From contig NZ_CP021081.1 of the NCBI RefSeq assembly GCF_003444775.1, forward strand, positions 856,001 through 920,000: 64,000 nucleotides of DNA, given 5' to 3'. The notes beneath the pieces are model-generated. The model did not search any database and was not told the DNA's origin. It was given only the letters and a program-made list of their open reading frames with translations. Source of the stretch: Deinococcus ficus (GTDB lineage Bacteria > Deinococcota > Deinococci > Deinococcales > Deinococcaceae). A program made the position numbers and the translations under genes. Positions within the stretch are counted from its first letter, which is position 1, and each line of letters opens with the position of its first letter. This document shows, one piece after another, positions 12,597 through 22,170 of the stretch.

Positions 12597-12645
12597 CGGG
12601 TGAATTGAGGTCTTGTGTTGCGGCCCAGCGTATCCCCCTGTTCCC
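12597..12645 (-). promoter_or_regulatory. Candidate promoter of tctC
   Basis: On the minus strand TTGCTT, 17 nt spacer, TACGCT forms a fair sigma-70-type promoter reading towards tctC, giving a leader of about 130-140 nt. Unlike most genes here this would not be leaderless, consistent with a ribosome site in front of tctC. Confidence 0.5.
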
Positions 12646-12682
12646 CATGAAGCAACGTCCAGGACGCATTTTTCGTTTGCTT

Positions 12683-12714
12683 TATGCACAACCGTGAACG
12701 CAATGCACGCAACC
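12683..12714. promoter_or_regulatory. Direct repeats, candidate response-regulator sites
   Basis: ATGCACAACC (about 12684-12693) and ATGCACGCAACC (about 12703-12714) are near-identical direct repeats about 19-20 nt apart, two helical turns, in the divergent region between tctC and the two-component genes. CitB-type regulators often bind repeated sites. The assignment is inference. Confidence 0.4.
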
Positions 12715-12756
12715 ACTGAAGCCGCCCGGGGTCCGTGCCTACAATGCCCGTACCCC

Positions 12757-14409
12757 ATGACCGCCCTGGCCCCCGCCCCCCCCCGCCGCTCGCGTCTGGG
12801 CCGCCTGCTGCTCGGCGCGCCCGGCCGGGGCCTGCAGGGCCGGCTGGTGCGGCTGCACCTGCTGGTGCTGTGCACCATGACGGCCCTGCTGGTGCTGGTG
12901 CAGACCGTGCAGTTCTACGGCGCGGCGCGGGAACGCATCGGCGAGCGCGCCCTGACCACCAGCCGCATCGTGGCGCAGCTGCCCGTGGTGTACCGCGGCG
13001 CGGAGGCCGGCACGCAGAGCCCGGCCCTGAACGCCCAGGTGAACGACCTGCTGGACGAGACCGGCGCGGACTTCATCGTGGTGGGGAACCGCCAGGGCAT
13101 CCGGCTGGCCCACCCGGTCGCCGCGCGGCTGGGGCGGCCCATGGAGGGCGGCGACAACGTCCTGCCGTTCGCGGGGCGCGAGGTGGTCAGCGTGGCGCGC
13201 GGCAGCCTGGGCCTGAGCGTGCGCGGCAAGGTGCCGGTCTGGGCGGGCGGCGTGAAGGGCTCGCGGGTGGTGGGCGTGGTCAGCACCGGGTACCTGATGC
13301 CGCAGGCCTGGCACCTCGTGCGCCAGAGTCTCCTGAGCCTCGCGCCGTGGTTCCTGCTGGCCCTCGGCCTGGGCACGCTGGGCGCCACCTGGGCCGCGCG
13401 GAGGTTGCGGGCCGAGATCCTGAACCTGGAACCCGAACAGATCGCCGCGCTGGTCCGGCAGCAGCGGGCCGTGCTGGCCGCCCTGCGCGAGGGCGTGCTG
13501 GCCGTCGGGAACAGCGGCGACCCGGACATGGTGACGCTCGCCTCCGAACGCGCCGCGGAGGCCCTGGGCGCCCGGCCCACCCCGTACCCCCTGGCGGACG
13601 CCTGGCCGGAACTCGCCGCACTCACCGCCGGGCGCCGCCCCACCCGGCAGCAGAACCTGGAACTTACCCTGCGCGGCGAACCGTACCTCGTGAACCTGGA
13701 GCCCTTGGAGGGCGGCGGGTTCATCGCGGGCTTCCGGGACCGGGCGCAGGCGGTGGCGCTGGCGGAGGAACTCACGCACGCCCGCGGCTTCGTGGACGTG
13801 CTGCGCGCCCAGACGCACGAGTACCAGAACCGCCTGCACGTCCTGTCCGGCCTGCTGCAGCTGGGCCGCAGCGACGAGGCGCTGCGCGTCCTGAACGCCG
13901 AGATCCGCGCCGACAGCGACTTCCGGCAGCTGCTGCGCGACGTGCAGGTGCCGCGGCTGGTGGCGCTCCTCGCCGGGAAACGCGAGCGGGCGCAGGAACT
14001 CGGCATCGAATTTCAGGTCGCGGAGGGCAGCAACCTCTCCCCGGTGTGGGAGCGGCACGCCGACACCCTGGTGACCGCGGTCGGGAACCTGACCGAGAAC
14101 GCCTTCGAGGCCCTGCGCGGCCAGCCGGGGCAGGTCACCGTCCTGATCGGCGAGGACCCCGAGGGCATGCAGGTCGAGGTGGAGGACAGCGGCCCCGGCG
14201 TGCCGCCCGAGGTCGTGACGCGGCTCTACACCCGCGGGGCGAGCAGCAAGGGCGACGGCCGCGGGTACGGTCTGGCCGGCGTGCACGCCCGCGTGCAGGC
14301 GCTGGGCGGCACCCTGCACCACGCCCGCCGCGGGGAGCGCACCGTGTTCCAGGTGAGCCTGCCTGCCCCGCACGGTGCCGCGCCCCTGCCCGCCGGGAGC
14401 AGCGCGTGA
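12757..14409 (+). CDS. CitA/DcuS-type sensor histidine kinase
   Basis: A 550-residue kinase of the citrate/C4-dicarboxylate sensor family. A membrane segment at about 28-52 is followed by an extracytoplasmic sensor (about 53-190, single-Cache-like with [12 protein letters not shown] and [11 protein letters not shown]) and a second membrane segment at about 195-215. Next come a PAS-like region and the SPOB-type dimer helix [20 protein letters not shown]; His354 should be phosphorylated. The HATPase has [16 protein letters not shown] and [16 protein letters not shown] 12757 follows a TACAAT box by 11 nt. It overlaps the regulator gene (GTGA) and faces tctCBA, so tricarboxylate sensing is a reasonable inference. 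Confidence 0.9.
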   Translation: MTALAPAPPRRSRLGRLLLGAPGRGLQGRLVRLHLLVLCTMTALLVLVQTVQFYGAARERIGERALTTSRIVAQLPVVYRGAEAGTQSPALNAQVNDLLDETGADFIVVGNRQGIRLAHPVAARLGRPMEGGDNVLPFAGREVVSVARGSLGLSVRGKVPVWAGGVKGSRVVGVVSTGYLMPQAWHLVRQSLLSLAPWFLLALGLGTLGATWAARRLRAEILNLEPEQIAALVRQQRAVLAALREGVLAVGNSGDPDMVTLASERAAEALGARPTPYPLADAWPELAALTAGRRPTRQQNLELTLRGEPYLVNLEPLEGGGFIAGFRDRAQAVALAEELTHARGFVDVLRAQTHEYQNRLHVLSGLLQLGRSDEALRVLNAEIRADSDFRQLLRDVQVPRLVALLAGKRERAQELGIEFQVAEGSNLSPVWERHADTLVTAVGNLTENAFEALRGQPGQVTVLIGEDPEGMQVEVEDSGPGVPPEVVTRLYTRGASSKGDGRGYGLAGVHARVQALGGTLHHARRGERTVFQVSLPAPHGAAPLPAGSSA

Positions 14410-15113
14410 ACGCCCCGCCGGCCGCGCTGCCCGTGCGGGTCCTGCTGGTCGAGGACGACCTGCGGGTCGCGCGCATCAACCGCGACCTTCTCGAACGCGA
14501 CCCGGACGTGCACGTGGTCGGCAGCGCCGGAAGCTGCCAGCAGGGCGACGCGCTGGCGCAGGCGCTCGACCCGGACCTGATCCTGCTGGACGTGCACCTC
14601 CCGGACGGCAGCGGCCTGGGCCTGCTGCGGCACTGGCGCGCGCAGGGCCGGACCACCGACGTCGCCCTGATCACCGCCGCGGACGACGAACCCAGCATCC
14701 GTATCGCACTGGCGCACGGCGCCTTCGACTACCTGATCAAGCCGTTTACCGGCGCCCGCCTCGCGGACCTGCTCGCCCGGCACCGCGCCCGGCGCCTTCC
14801 CAGCGGCCCGCGCCGCGACCAGGGCAGCGTGGACCGGCTGCTGGGCGTGCAGGGCAGCGCCGCCGAGCCACTCCCGCGCGGCGTGGACCCCCACACACTG
14901 GAACGCGTGCACACCGTCCTGAACGGCGCAGGCCGTGCCCTGACCGCCGAGGAGACCGGCGAGGCCGTCGGCCTGAGCCGCGTGACCGCCTGGCGGTACC
15001 TGGAGCACCTCACCCGGACCGGCCGGGCCGCGCTGGAACACCAGTACGGGCAGGCGGGCCGCCCCACCAAACGCTACCGGGCCACCGGCACCCCGGATCA
15101 GCCCGAACACTGA
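14406..15113 (+). CDS. CitB/DcuR-type response regulator
   Basis: A 235-residue regulator. The receiver (about 10-130) has VEDD, phosphoacceptor Asp62 in [21 protein letters not shown] and the Lys in YLIKPFTG. The C-terminal part (about 165-230) has a winged-helix with [20 protein letters not shown] and the conserved AGRPTKRYR end typical of CitB/DcuR proteins. The GTG overlaps the stop of its kinase. It probably activates the divergent tctCBA operon when the matching substrate is present. Confidence 0.9.
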   Translation: MNAPPAALPVRVLLVEDDLRVARINRDLLERDPDVHVVGSAGSCQQGDALAQALDPDLILLDVHLPDGSGLGLLRHWRAQGRTTDVALITAADDEPSIRIALAHGAFDYLIKPFTGARLADLLARHRARRLPSGPRRDQGSVDRLLGVQGSAAEPLPRGVDPHTLERVHTVLNGAGRALTAEETGEAVGLSRVTAWRYLEHLTRTGRAALEHQYGQAGRPTKRYRATGTPDQPEH

Positions 15114-15169
15114 GCGGGGCCGCCGGCCCCGGCATGGTCCGGAACAGGCGGCCCGCGGGGAAGCTCGGG

Positions 15170-16714
15170 TCAGCCGGCGCTGGTCGCCAGGGCCGCGGCG
15201 GTGCCGGGCCCGCTGGCCACGCCGTCCGGCACGAGCAGCACCGCGCCGCGCGCTGGGACGGACACCTGCGCGTCCGCGCCCAGCTGGTGGCGCCGCCCGG
15301 TCAGGACGTCGACGAAGGCCGCCGTCTGCCCTGGCGTGGCCGCACGCAGGCCCAGCGGCAGGTCGCACGGCTCCCGCCCGGCGTTCATGGCGATCACGGC
15401 CCGCTCGTCGCCGTGCGTGCGGCTGAACACCAGCCCGTCACCGTGCGCGTGCACGATCTGGAAATCGCCCCGTTGCAGCGCCCGGCTCTGCTGCCGGGCG
15501 GCCGCGAGGCGCCGCACCAGGGTCAGCGTGCCCTGGTTCCACGCGGCCTCGTCCCAGGGGAACGCGCGGCGGCAGTCCGGGTCCGGGCCGCCCGGCAGGC
15601 CGATCTCGTCGCCGTAGTACAGGCACGGCACGCCCACGTACGTGAACTGGAACACCAGCGCCAGGTGGTGCGCCGTGACGTCCCCACCCACCGCCGAGAG
15701 GTACCGGGCGGTGTCGTGCGAGTCCAGCAGGTTCAGCTGCGCCTTCACGATTTCCGGGTGGTACATGCGGGTCACGGCGTCCATGCGTGCCGCGAACGCC
15801 CCGGCGTCCAGCGGCAGCACCTGCCCCGTGCCGCTCGCCTCGTTCATCTCGTTCGCCAGGGTGCGCGCGCCGAAGAAGCCCAGGCAGGGCCGCGTGAAGT
15901 GGTAGTTCATCACGGCGTCGAACTGGTCGCCGGCCAGCCAGCGGTGCGCGTCCCCCCAGATCTCCCCGACGATGTACGCGTCCGGGTTGATGGCCTTCAC
16001 CCGCCGCCGGAACTCCTGCCAGAAGCTGTCGTCGTCGATCTCGTTCGGCACGTCCAGACGCCAGCCGTCAATGCCGAAGCGGATCCAGTACTCCGCCACG
16101 CTCCACAGGAACTCCCGCACCTGCTCGTTGTCCGTGTTGAACTTCGGCAGCGCCCGGTTGCCCCACCACGCCGCGTAGTTCGCAGGGCGGGTGTCGTCGT
16201 ACGGCTGCAGCGGCCAGCCCTCCACGTGGAACCAGTCGCGGTACGCGCTGCTCTCGCCCTGCTCCAGCAGGTCGTTGAACTGGAAAAAGCCCCGGCTGGC
16301 GTGGTTGAACACGCCGTCCAGCACCACGCGGATGCCGCGCGCGTGCGCCTCGTCCACCAGCGCGCGCAGCGCCTCGTTGCCGCCCAGCATGGGATCCACG
16401 CGGTAGTAGTCGTGCGTGTGGTAACGGTGGTTGCTTGCCGACTGGAACACCGGGCAGAAGTACAGCGCCGTGACGCCCAGGTCCCGCAGGTAATCCAGTT
16501 TCTCGATCACGCCCCACAGGTCCCCGCCCATGTACCGGTGAAAGTGCGGCGCGTCCCCCCACGGCTGCAGGTTCAGGCCCTGAATGCGCCCGCTGCGCGC
16601 GAAGCGGTCCGGGAAGATCTGGTAGAAGACCGCGTCCTTCACCCACTCCGGCGTGACCGGATGCGGCTGAAACGAGGACAGGGGCTCGGAGGGGTAAGGC
16701 TGAACGTCGGACAT
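15170..16714 (-). CDS. GH13 alpha-amylase / neopullulanase-type glycosidase
   Basis: A 514-residue cytoplasmic glycoside hydrolase. The GH13 regions are all visible: DGVFNHAS (region I), [13 protein letters not shown] (region II, catalytic Asp), [10 protein letters not shown] (region III, acid Glu) and LLDSHDTAR (region IV). The N-terminal [15 protein letters not shown] and the [13 protein letters not shown] loop are typical of cyclomaltodextrinase/neopullulanase and maltodextrin glucosidases. It probably degrades maltodextrins. The start is MSDVQPY at 16714, not the ATG 15 nt upstream, because that ATG is part of a TATGCT -10 box that lies 10 nt before 16714. No signal peptide. It stands alone. 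Confidence 0.9.
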   Translation of the reverse strand: MSDVQPYPSEPLSSFQPHPVTPEWVKDAVFYQIFPDRFARSGRIQGLNLQPWGDAPHFHRYMGGDLWGVIEKLDYLRDLGVTALYFCPVFQSASNHRYHTHDYYRVDPMLGGNEALRALVDEAHARGIRVVLDGVFNHASRGFFQFNDLLEQGESSAYRDWFHVEGWPLQPYDDTRPANYAAWWGNRALPKFNTDNEQVREFLWSVAEYWIRFGIDGWRLDVPNEIDDDSFWQEFRRRVKAINPDAYIVGEIWGDAHRWLAGDQFDAVMNYHFTRPCLGFFGARTLANEMNEASGTGQVLPLDAGAFAARMDAVTRMYHPEIVKAQLNLLDSHDTARYLSAVGGDVTAHHLALVFQFTYVGVPCLYYGDEIGLPGGPDPDCRRAFPWDEAAWNQGTLTLVRRLAAARQQSRALQRGDFQIVHAHGDGLVFSRTHGDERAVIAMNAGREPCDLPLGLRAATPGQTAAFVDVLTGRRHQLGADAQVSVPARGAVLLVPDGVASGPGTAAALATSAG

Positions 16715-16771
16715 CTCGCGCGGAAGCATAGCGGATGGACCCTGACGGCAGACTTTCGCCGCCTCACCTGC

Positions 16772-18085
16772 CTACCCCGGCCCCCCGGCCCGCTCCGCCG
16801 CCCACGCCCTCAGGAACGCCCGCGCGCCCGGCGCGTCCCGGACCTCACCCAGCGCCGCCGCCTCCGCCAGCACCCGCAGCGCCGCCCCGACCCCCGGCCC
16901 CGGCGGCAGGTTCAGCAGGGCCATCACCTCCCGCCCATCCAGCAGCGGAGGCGGTTCGGCCGGCTGCACCTCCAGGGCAGAGAGCACCCGCTCCATGCCC
17001 AGCGCGTACGCGTGCCGGCTGCCCGGCGTACTCATCGGCCCGCGCGCCGCCTCCCGGTCCGCGAGCATCACGCTCAGCAGGTCCGGCAGCAGCGCCCGGC
17101 GGCGGTGCACGAACCGCCGCGCCTCCCGCTCCCCGGCCGGCAGGGGCAGCATGTGCGCCCCCACCAGCGCCGCCGCGTGCCGCACGTCCGCCGCCGGCAC
17201 CCTCAGCCGCGACAGGATGTCCGCCGTCAACTCCCGGCCCACCCGGTCATGCCCGTGAAAACTCACCCGGCCCGTCACCCCGTCCATCGCCCGCGCCCGC
17301 GGCTTGCCGACATCGTGCAGCAGCGCCGCCCAGCGCAGCGCTAGCCCCGCGTCCGGCACCCGCGCCAGCAGCTGGTGCAGCGCCTCCACCCCATGCCCGA
17401 ACACGTCCAGATGATGAAAACCGCCCTGCTCCACCCCCAGGCCCTCCCGCAACTCTGGCACCGTCAGCGCCAGCAGCCCCAGCTCCTCCAGCCGCAACAC
17501 CCCCCGCGCCGCCTCCGGGTGGTTCAACAGCGCATGCACCTCGTCCCGCACCCGCTCCCACGCCGGAAACGGCAGCCGGCCCGCCCCCAGGTCCGCCACC
17601 ACCGCCCGCACCGCCTCCTCCGTCGCGCGGTCCAGCCGGAACCCCAGCGTCACCTCGAACCGCGCCGCCCGCCACACCCGCAGCGGATCCGCCCGCAGGT
17701 TCCCGGCCGACACCATCCGCACCCGCCGCGCCCGCAGGTCCGCGCGGCCCCCCACCACGTCCAGCACCCGCCCGCCCTCCAGGACCGCCAGCGCGTTCAC
17801 CGTGAAATCCCGCCGCCACAGGTCCGCTTCGACGTCCGCCGGCAACGGCACGAAATCATGCTGCACCCCGCCCGCCGCCGACACCCGCCAGTACCCCCGC
17901 TCCTCGTCCAGTGGGAACGCCGCGCCGCCCAGCACCTCCGCCATCACCCGGGCCGCACCCGCCGGGTCCGGCACCGCCCAGTCGTAATCCTTCGGCGTGA
18001 CCCCCCGCAGCCAGTCGCGCGCCGCGCCGCCCACTAGCAGCCCCCCGGGCGGGAACGGCGGTAGGGCTAGGCGGCGGCGAAACAT
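16772..18085 (-). CDS. tRNA nucleotidyltransferase (CCA- or CC-adding), HD-containing
   Basis: A 437-residue class II tRNA nucleotidyltransferase/poly(A) polymerase relative. The head has [13 protein letters not shown] followed by KDYDWAV, the metal-binding DxD, then RRDFTVNAL and the [13 protein letters not shown] motif. A C-terminal HD phosphohydrolase domain shows [16 protein letters not shown] near 255-270. In D. radiodurans the work is known to be split between a CC-adding and an A-adding enzyme; the HD domain here suggests the CC-adding type, but I cannot decide by eye. Leaderless: TAGCAT lies 6 nt before the ATG. The next gene over is tRNA-Ala. Confidence 0.87.
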   Translation of the reverse strand: MFRRRLALPPFPPGGLLVGGAARDWLRGVTPKDYDWAVPDPAGAARVMAEVLGGAAFPLDEERGYWRVSAAGGVQHDFVPLPADVEADLWRRDFTVNALAVLEGGRVLDVVGGRADLRARRVRMVSAGNLRADPLRVWRAARFEVTLGFRLDRATEEAVRAVVADLGAGRLPFPAWERVRDEVHALLNHPEAARGVLRLEELGLLALTVPELREGLGVEQGGFHHLDVFGHGVEALHQLLARVPDAGLALRWAALLHDVGKPRARAMDGVTGRVSFHGHDRVGRELTADILSRLRVPAADVRHAAALVGAHMLPLPAGEREARRFVHRRRALLPDLLSVMLADREAARGPMSTPGSRHAYALGMERVLSALEVQPAEPPPLLDGREVMALLNLPPGPGVGAALRVLAEAAALGEVRDAPGARAFLRAWAAERAGGPG

Positions 18086-18139
18086 GCCGCCATGCTACCC
18101 AGCCTGCCCGCCCACCACATGCGCCGCATGGCGCACGCC

Positions 18140-18168
18140 TTGCCAGGGTGCGCCCCACCTGCTACAGT
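18140..18168 (+). promoter_or_regulatory. Sigma-70 promoter of tRNA-Ala
   Basis: TTGCCA (18140-18145), 17 nt spacer, TACAGT (18163-18168), 27 nt upstream of the mature tRNA 5' end. Confidence 0.75.
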
Positions 18169-18195
18169 GCGCGGGCTGAGAGTCACAGAGCACCA

Positions 18196-18270
<75 letters not shown>

Positions 18271-18276
18271 GAAAAG

Positions 18277-18301
18277 ACCGCGCTTAAGGCGCGGTTTTTT
18301 G
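18277..18301. terminator. Terminator after tRNA-Ala, overlapping the GNAT gene end
   Basis: ACCGCGC (18277-18283), loop TTAAG, GCGCGGT (18289-18295), then TTTTTG. On the minus strand the stem is followed by CTTTTC, so it may also stop the GNAT gene, whose last codons it overlaps. Confidence 0.88.
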
Positions 18302-18712
18302 TCTTTCCAGCGAGGGACTTCCGGGGCGCAGGCGGTAGGCGGTCGCGTCGGCCTGAAAACCTGGCCCTCTGTACCGGCGGTGCACTTCCGGGGCCGTGCG
18401 GCCCGTGATCAGCATGACCTTGTACACGCCCTGCGCCTGAGCGTGGGTGACGGCCGCCCGCATCAGGGCGGTGCCAACCCACTGTCCGCGTATGTTTGCG
18501 CGCGTGACCACGTTCTCGATCCGGGCGCAGGGCCGGGCGCCCTGCGTGAGGTTGGGCACGATAGCCAGCGTGACGGTGCCCAGCAACCCGCTGCACTCCG
18601 CGACCAGCACCTGCATTCTGGGGTCGTCCGGCATGGTCTGAAAGGTCGCGCAGGCCACGCCGTCCTCCAGCTCGGGGGAGTGCGGACTGAGCTGGCGGTG
18701 CAGCGTCTGCAT
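18284..18712 (-). CDS. GNAT-family N-acetyltransferase (possibly missing its true start)
   Basis: A 142-residue protein with the GNAT acetyl-CoA loop RANIRGQWVGTALMRAAVTHAQ (motif A, Q/RxxGxG/A type) near residues 71-92 and the late YRGPGFQADATAYRL motif. The substrate is unknown. The annotated ATG at 18712 seems too late: in-frame codons upstream (PAVSVDLPG before MQTLHRQL) look like the usual GNAT first strand and helix. The only ATG further up in frame, at 18790, is cut off by a TGA at 18769-18767. So the gene may be N-terminally damaged or use an unusual start. Confidence 0.75.
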   Translation of the reverse strand: MQTLHRQLSPHSPELEDGVACATFQTMPDDPRMQVLVAECSGLLGTVTLAIVPNLTQGARPCARIENVVTRANIRGQWVGTALMRAAVTHAQAQGVYKVMLITGRTAPEVHRRYRGPGFQADATAYRLRPGSPSLERQKTAP

Positions 18713-18865
18713 GCCCGGCAGATCAACGGAAACGGCCGGGTGGAGCCAGAGCGGGAATATGACCCGTCAGGAAGGGGCGTGCCCGGTCATCGCACAGCCA
18801 CGTGATCGTCGGCAGGCCCGGCATGCCGGCCAGCCCTCCCGGCGAGGCGGGCACAAGCGGCCTGA

Positions 18866-18891
18866 AGCGTTCACCCTCTGTTAAGAACGCT
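18866..18891. promoter_or_regulatory. Inverted repeat upstream of the receiver-HEAT-GT operon
   Basis: AGCGTTC (18866-18872) and GAACGCT (18885-18891) form a perfect 7-bp inverted repeat with a 12-nt spacer, about 28 bp upstream of the TAGAGT -10 box of the gene at 18930. It could be an activator or repressor site. Confidence 0.4.
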
Positions 18892-18929
18892 GCGGGCGTG
18901 GCCTCAGGGTCGCCGGCCTAGAGTGACCC

Positions 18930-19358
18930 ATGGCTTCCTCCGCGCCTGCCGACCCGCTCGCGACGGCCCCTCATGTGCTGCTGGTGGAGGACAACCACGC
19001 CGTGCGGGTCATGCAACGCTTCCTGCTGGCGCGCGCGGGCCTGCGTGTCACCGAGTGCGGGGATTTCGCTTCGGCGTGGGCGGCGCTTCGGGCGGAACCG
19101 CCGGCAGTGCTGGTGCTGGACCTGAACCTGCCGGGCGGCAGTGGTCTGGACCTGCTGCCGGAGGTGGACCGGGCCCGGACGCGGGTGCTGATCATGAGCG
19201 CCATGACCCAGCAGCACAAGGCTGCGCAGATGGAAGTGCAGGCCGACGCGTTCCTGGCCAAGCCTTTCGACCCGGAGGTGTTCACGCGCCTCGTGTTGCA
19301 ACTGGTGCAGGCCGCCGGAGGCGGCCCCACGGGCCCCGGTGCGCCGGATCCGGTGTGA
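18930..19358 (+). CDS. Single-domain response regulator
   Basis: A 142-residue protein made of a receiver domain (about 14-128) without an output domain. It has VEDN near the start, phosphoacceptor Asp64 in VLVLDLNLPGG, Ser in MSAMTQQH and Lys in FLAKPFD. Such proteins act through protein contacts. It is the first gene of a probable operon with the HEAT-repeat and glycosyltransferase genes, so it may control polysaccharide synthesis. Leaderless start: TAGAGT ends 5 nt before the ATG. No kinase is adjacent. Confidence 0.9.
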   Translation: MASSAPADPLATAPHVLLVEDNHAVRVMQRFLLARAGLRVTECGDFASAWAALRAEPPAVLVLDLNLPGGSGLDLLPEVDRARTRVLIMSAMTQQHKAAQMEVQADAFLAKPFDPEVFTRLVLQLVQAAGGGPTGPGAPDPV

Positions 19359-19368
19359 GGGGCCGGGC

Positions 19369-20628
19369 ATGACGTCCACGCGGTCGCTGCTGCGGTTCGG
19401 GGTGCTGTCCCTGACCGTGAGCGTTACGCTGTCCCTCCTGATCGTGGTGACGGGCGTGGTGCTGATGGTGGACCACTGGACACCGCTGGGGGACCGGGCG
19501 TGGGCGGCCGTGACCTTCGCGGCGCTGGCGGCCGGGCTGGCCTGCGTGGTCCTGGCGGGGTTGCAGTTCGTGCAGCTGGCCGCCAGCCTGAGGGCGGCGC
19601 GGCGCATCGCGGCGGCCGAGGCCCGCTGGACGGAGGACCTGCTCGCCTGGGCGTACGCGGACGTGCCGCTGCCCTGCCCGCTCAACCGCGTGGGCGCGGA
19701 GGTGCTGCTGAAGCTGCGGGACAGCCTGCGCGGCAGCGTGTCCGACCGGCTGCGGGACCTGTACGCCGAGACCGGCTGGCTCACGGAGGACCTGCGGCGC
19801 CTGGCGCTGCCGCGCCTGCCGATCGTGGCGCGCGCCCAGGCCATCGAGCGCCTGGCCCTGCTGCGTCACCCGCTGGCCCTGAAGGCCCTGGACCGCGAAC
19901 TGGGGCATCCGCACCCGGAGGTCCGGGCCCTGGCGCTGCTGGCGCTGTCGCGCAGCGTGGGGCGGCTGTCCCTGTCGCGGCGGGAGGGGCTGGTGCAGTC
20001 CCTGGCGCTGCACGAGGCGATCACGCGCGGCTCCTTCAGTTTCGGGCAGGTGCAGGAGGCGCTGAGCCTGCTGGACGACGCCGGGCTGTTGCTGTGCCGG
20101 GACCTGCTGGCCGGTGAGAACGACCGCCTGAAGGTGTGCACGCTGGAGGTCCTGGCCCGCCGGCACGCCGCGGACCTGCACGGCGAGGTCGTGCCGCTCC
20201 TGTCCAGCCCCAACGCGGAGGTCCGCTCTGCGGCACTGAAGGTGCTGCACCTCAGCGGGCTCGTGCCGCTGGCCGCCGGGGAGGCCATCCGGGCGCTGCT
20301 GCGCGATCCGGCGCCGTTCGTGCAGCTCAATGCCGTGCTCGCCAGCGCCCACCTGAACCCCCCGCCGCTGGAGGACCTGTGGACGCTGCTGGGCGCGCCG
20401 GACTGGTGGGTGCGCCGCGCCGCCGCGCGGGTGCTGCTGGCCCAGCCGGACGGCCGCACCCGCCTGATGCAGGCGCAGAGCGGACACCCCGACCGTTACG
20501 CCCGTGACATGGCGCGGGACACCCTGGCGGGCAGCGTGCCCGGTCCGCTGCTGCCCGCGCCCGCCACCCCCGCCGCCCTGCTGCGTCCCCCTGAACAGGC
20601 CCTCGTCGGTCTTCCGGAGCGGCCGTGA
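19369..20628 (+). CDS. Membrane-anchored HEAT-repeat protein
   Basis: A 419-residue protein. Two membrane segments at about 10-35 and 45-72 are followed by a cytoplasmic all-helical region with HEAT/PBS-lyase-like repeats from about 145 to 385. Examples are LRHPLALKALDRELGHPHPE, LSSPNAEVRSAALKVLHLS and LGAPDWWVRRAAARVLLA. It starts 10 nt after the receiver gene and its TGA overlaps the GTG of the glycosyltransferase (GTGA). Similar HEAT protein plus family-2 glycosyltransferase pairs occur in exopolysaccharide loci; here it may act as a scaffold or regulator of the synthase. Direct function unknown. Confidence 0.82.
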   Translation: MTSTRSLLRFGVLSLTVSVTLSLLIVVTGVVLMVDHWTPLGDRAWAAVTFAALAAGLACVVLAGLQFVQLAASLRAARRIAAAEARWTEDLLAWAYADVPLPCPLNRVGAEVLLKLRDSLRGSVSDRLRDLYAETGWLTEDLRRLALPRLPIVARAQAIERLALLRHPLALKALDRELGHPHPEVRALALLALSRSVGRLSLSRREGLVQSLALHEAITRGSFSFGQVQEALSLLDDAGLLLCRDLLAGENDRLKVCTLEVLARRHAADLHGEVVPLLSSPNAEVRSAALKVLHLSGLVPLAAGEAIRALLRDPAPFVQLNAVLASAHLNPPPLEDLWTLLGAPDWWVRRAAARVLLAQPDGRTRLMQAQSGHPDRYARDMARDTLAGSVPGPLLPAPATPAALLRPPEQALVGLPERP

Positions 20629-22067
20629 TCCGCACGCTCGAACTTCTGATTCTGGTGTACTTCACGCTGCTGAACCTGCTGTACGCCGTGGCGGTGTACG
20701 TCTCCGCGCGGGAACTGGGCCGCCACATGAGCCGCCGGCAGAGCGTGGGCCTGTCCGAACTCCTCAGCCGCGAGTTCTACAAACCGGTCAGCATCCTGGT
20801 CCCGGCGTACGGTGAGGAGGAAACCATCCGCGCGTCGGTGGATTCCTTCCTGGCGCTGCACTACCCGGAGTTCGAGGTGGTCGTCGTGAATGACGGCAGC
20901 AAGGACGCCACCCTGGAGCGCCTGATCGAGGCGTACGACCTGATGCCCACCGAACGCAACGCGCCCCGCGCCCTGCACACCCAGCCGGTGCGGCAGGTGT
21001 ACCGCAGCGCGCTGCACCCCAACCTGACGGTGGTGGACAAGGAGAACGGGGGGAAGGCCGACGCCCTGAACGTGGGCCTGACCTACGCCACCTTCCCGCT
21101 GTTCTGCGCCGTGGACGCCGACAGTCTGCTGGAGGCCGAGGCGCTGCTGCGTCTGGCGCGGCGTTTCGTGGAAAACGAGCAGCTGGTTGCGGCCGGCGGC
21201 AGCGTGCGCGTCATGAATGGAGCGCGGCTGGACAGCGGGCGCGTGGTGGAGCTCCGGCTTCCGGACCGCTGGGTGGAGCGCTTTCAGGTCGTGGAGTACG
21301 CCCGGGCGTTCCTGGCGGGCCGCACCACCTTCAGCGCGGCGGGCGTGCTGCTGATCATCTCCGGCGCGTTCGGGCTGTTCCGCCGCAGCGAGGTCATCGA
21401 GATCGGGGGCTTCCTGGAAGGCACGGTGGGGGAGGACATGGAACTCGTGCTGCGCCTGCACCGCCGCATGCGCGAGGCCGGCCGGCCTTATGACGTGGAA
21501 TTTGACCTGGACCCGGTGTGCTGGACGCAGGCGCCCGACACCTGGGCGGTGCTGGGCCGGCAGCGGGACCGCTGGCAGCGCGGCCTGTGGGAGGGCCTGC
21601 TGCGGCACCGGCGCCTGTGGTTCAACCCCCGCTACGGCCGGATCGGGCTGGTGGCCTTCCCGTATTACCTGCTGTTCGAGGCGCTGAGCCCGGTCGTCGA
21701 GGTGTTCGGGTATGCGTTCATGCTGTTCCTGGCGGTGACCGGGCAGCTGGAGTGGACGTTCGTGGTGCTGTTCCTGCTGCTGGCGCTGATGTACGGCACG
21801 GTGGTGAGCGTGGCGGCGCTGTCCATCGAACTGTTCATGCGCGTGCGGTTCGAGCGGCCCCGGGACCGGCTGATGCTGCTGCTCACGGCGCTGCTGGAGA
21901 ACTTCGGGTACCGGCAGTGGCACGCCTGGGTGCGCTTCCGGGCCACCCTGAAACTCGGGCAGAAGCGCGGGCAGTGGGGCGCCATGACCCGCCAGAGCAT
22001 CCAGGCGCGTGACCCGGCGCCGGCCAAAGCTCCGGGCGGCGCACGGGAGGGCCCGGACGGTCCCTGA
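20625..22067 (+). CDS. Processive family-2 glycosyltransferase (NodC/HAS-like)
   Basis: A 480-residue membrane glycosyltransferase. An N-terminal membrane helix (about 5-27) precedes the GT2 domain with SILVPAYGEEETIRASV, VVVVNDGSKD, the DxD motif in CAVDADS, the acceptor motif VGEDMELVLRLHRRM and the processivity motif RQRDRW (Q-x2-RW). Three or four membrane segments follow (about 345-415), as in poly-GlcNAc, hyaluronan and NodC synthases. It probably makes and extrudes an extracellular polysaccharide. The cognate deacetylase or outer genes are not adjacent. Last gene of the receiver-HEAT-GT operon. Confidence 0.88.
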   Translation: MIRTLELLILVYFTLLNLLYAVAVYVSARELGRHMSRRQSVGLSELLSREFYKPVSILVPAYGEEETIRASVDSFLALHYPEFEVVVVNDGSKDATLERLIEAYDLMPTERNAPRALHTQPVRQVYRSALHPNLTVVDKENGGKADALNVGLTYATFPLFCAVDADSLLEAEALLRLARRFVENEQLVAAGGSVRVMNGARLDSGRVVELRLPDRWVERFQVVEYARAFLAGRTTFSAAGVLLIISGAFGLFRRSEVIEIGGFLEGTVGEDMELVLRLHRRMREAGRPYDVEFDLDPVCWTQAPDTWAVLGRQRDRWQRGLWEGLLRHRRLWFNPRYGRIGLVAFPYYLLFEALSPVVEVFGYAFMLFLAVTGQLEWTFVVLFLLLALMYGTVVSVAALSIELFMRVRFERPRDRLMLLLTALLENFGYRQWHAWVRFRATLKLGQKRGQWGAMTRQSIQARDPAPAKAPGGAREGPDGP

Positions 22068-22091
22068 CATCCGGTTGCGTGGGCGCGCGGC

Positions 22092-22170
22092 AATGAAAAT
22101 GCCCCACGTCTGAGGTGGGGCGTCCCGGCCGCCTTCACCCGGGCGGCATGTGTTGTTGGGTGCCATCAAG
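22092..22170 (-). ncRNA. Candidate small RNA, minus strand
   Basis: On the minus strand a TAGCTT -10-like box (about 22173-22168) is followed by a roughly 75-nt stretch with two hairpins: GCCGCC...GGCGGC, then GCCCCAC (22121-22115) with GTGGGGC (22107-22101) followed by ATTTTC. The second has the form of an intrinsic terminator on this strand and not on the plus strand. No minus-strand gene lies here. It may equally be the plus-strand operon's terminator lacking a T-run. Confidence 0.35.

Noticed and set aside
15120..15140. Terminator after the CitB-type regulator (GGGGCC...GGCCCC)
   Set aside because: Very short hairpin without a T-run; chance is likely in GC-rich DNA.
20496..22169. Long minus-strand ORF opposite the glycosyltransferase gene
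   Set aside because: No motifs, His/Gln-rich composition from antisense reading; the GT2 gene on the plus strand has all expected motifs.
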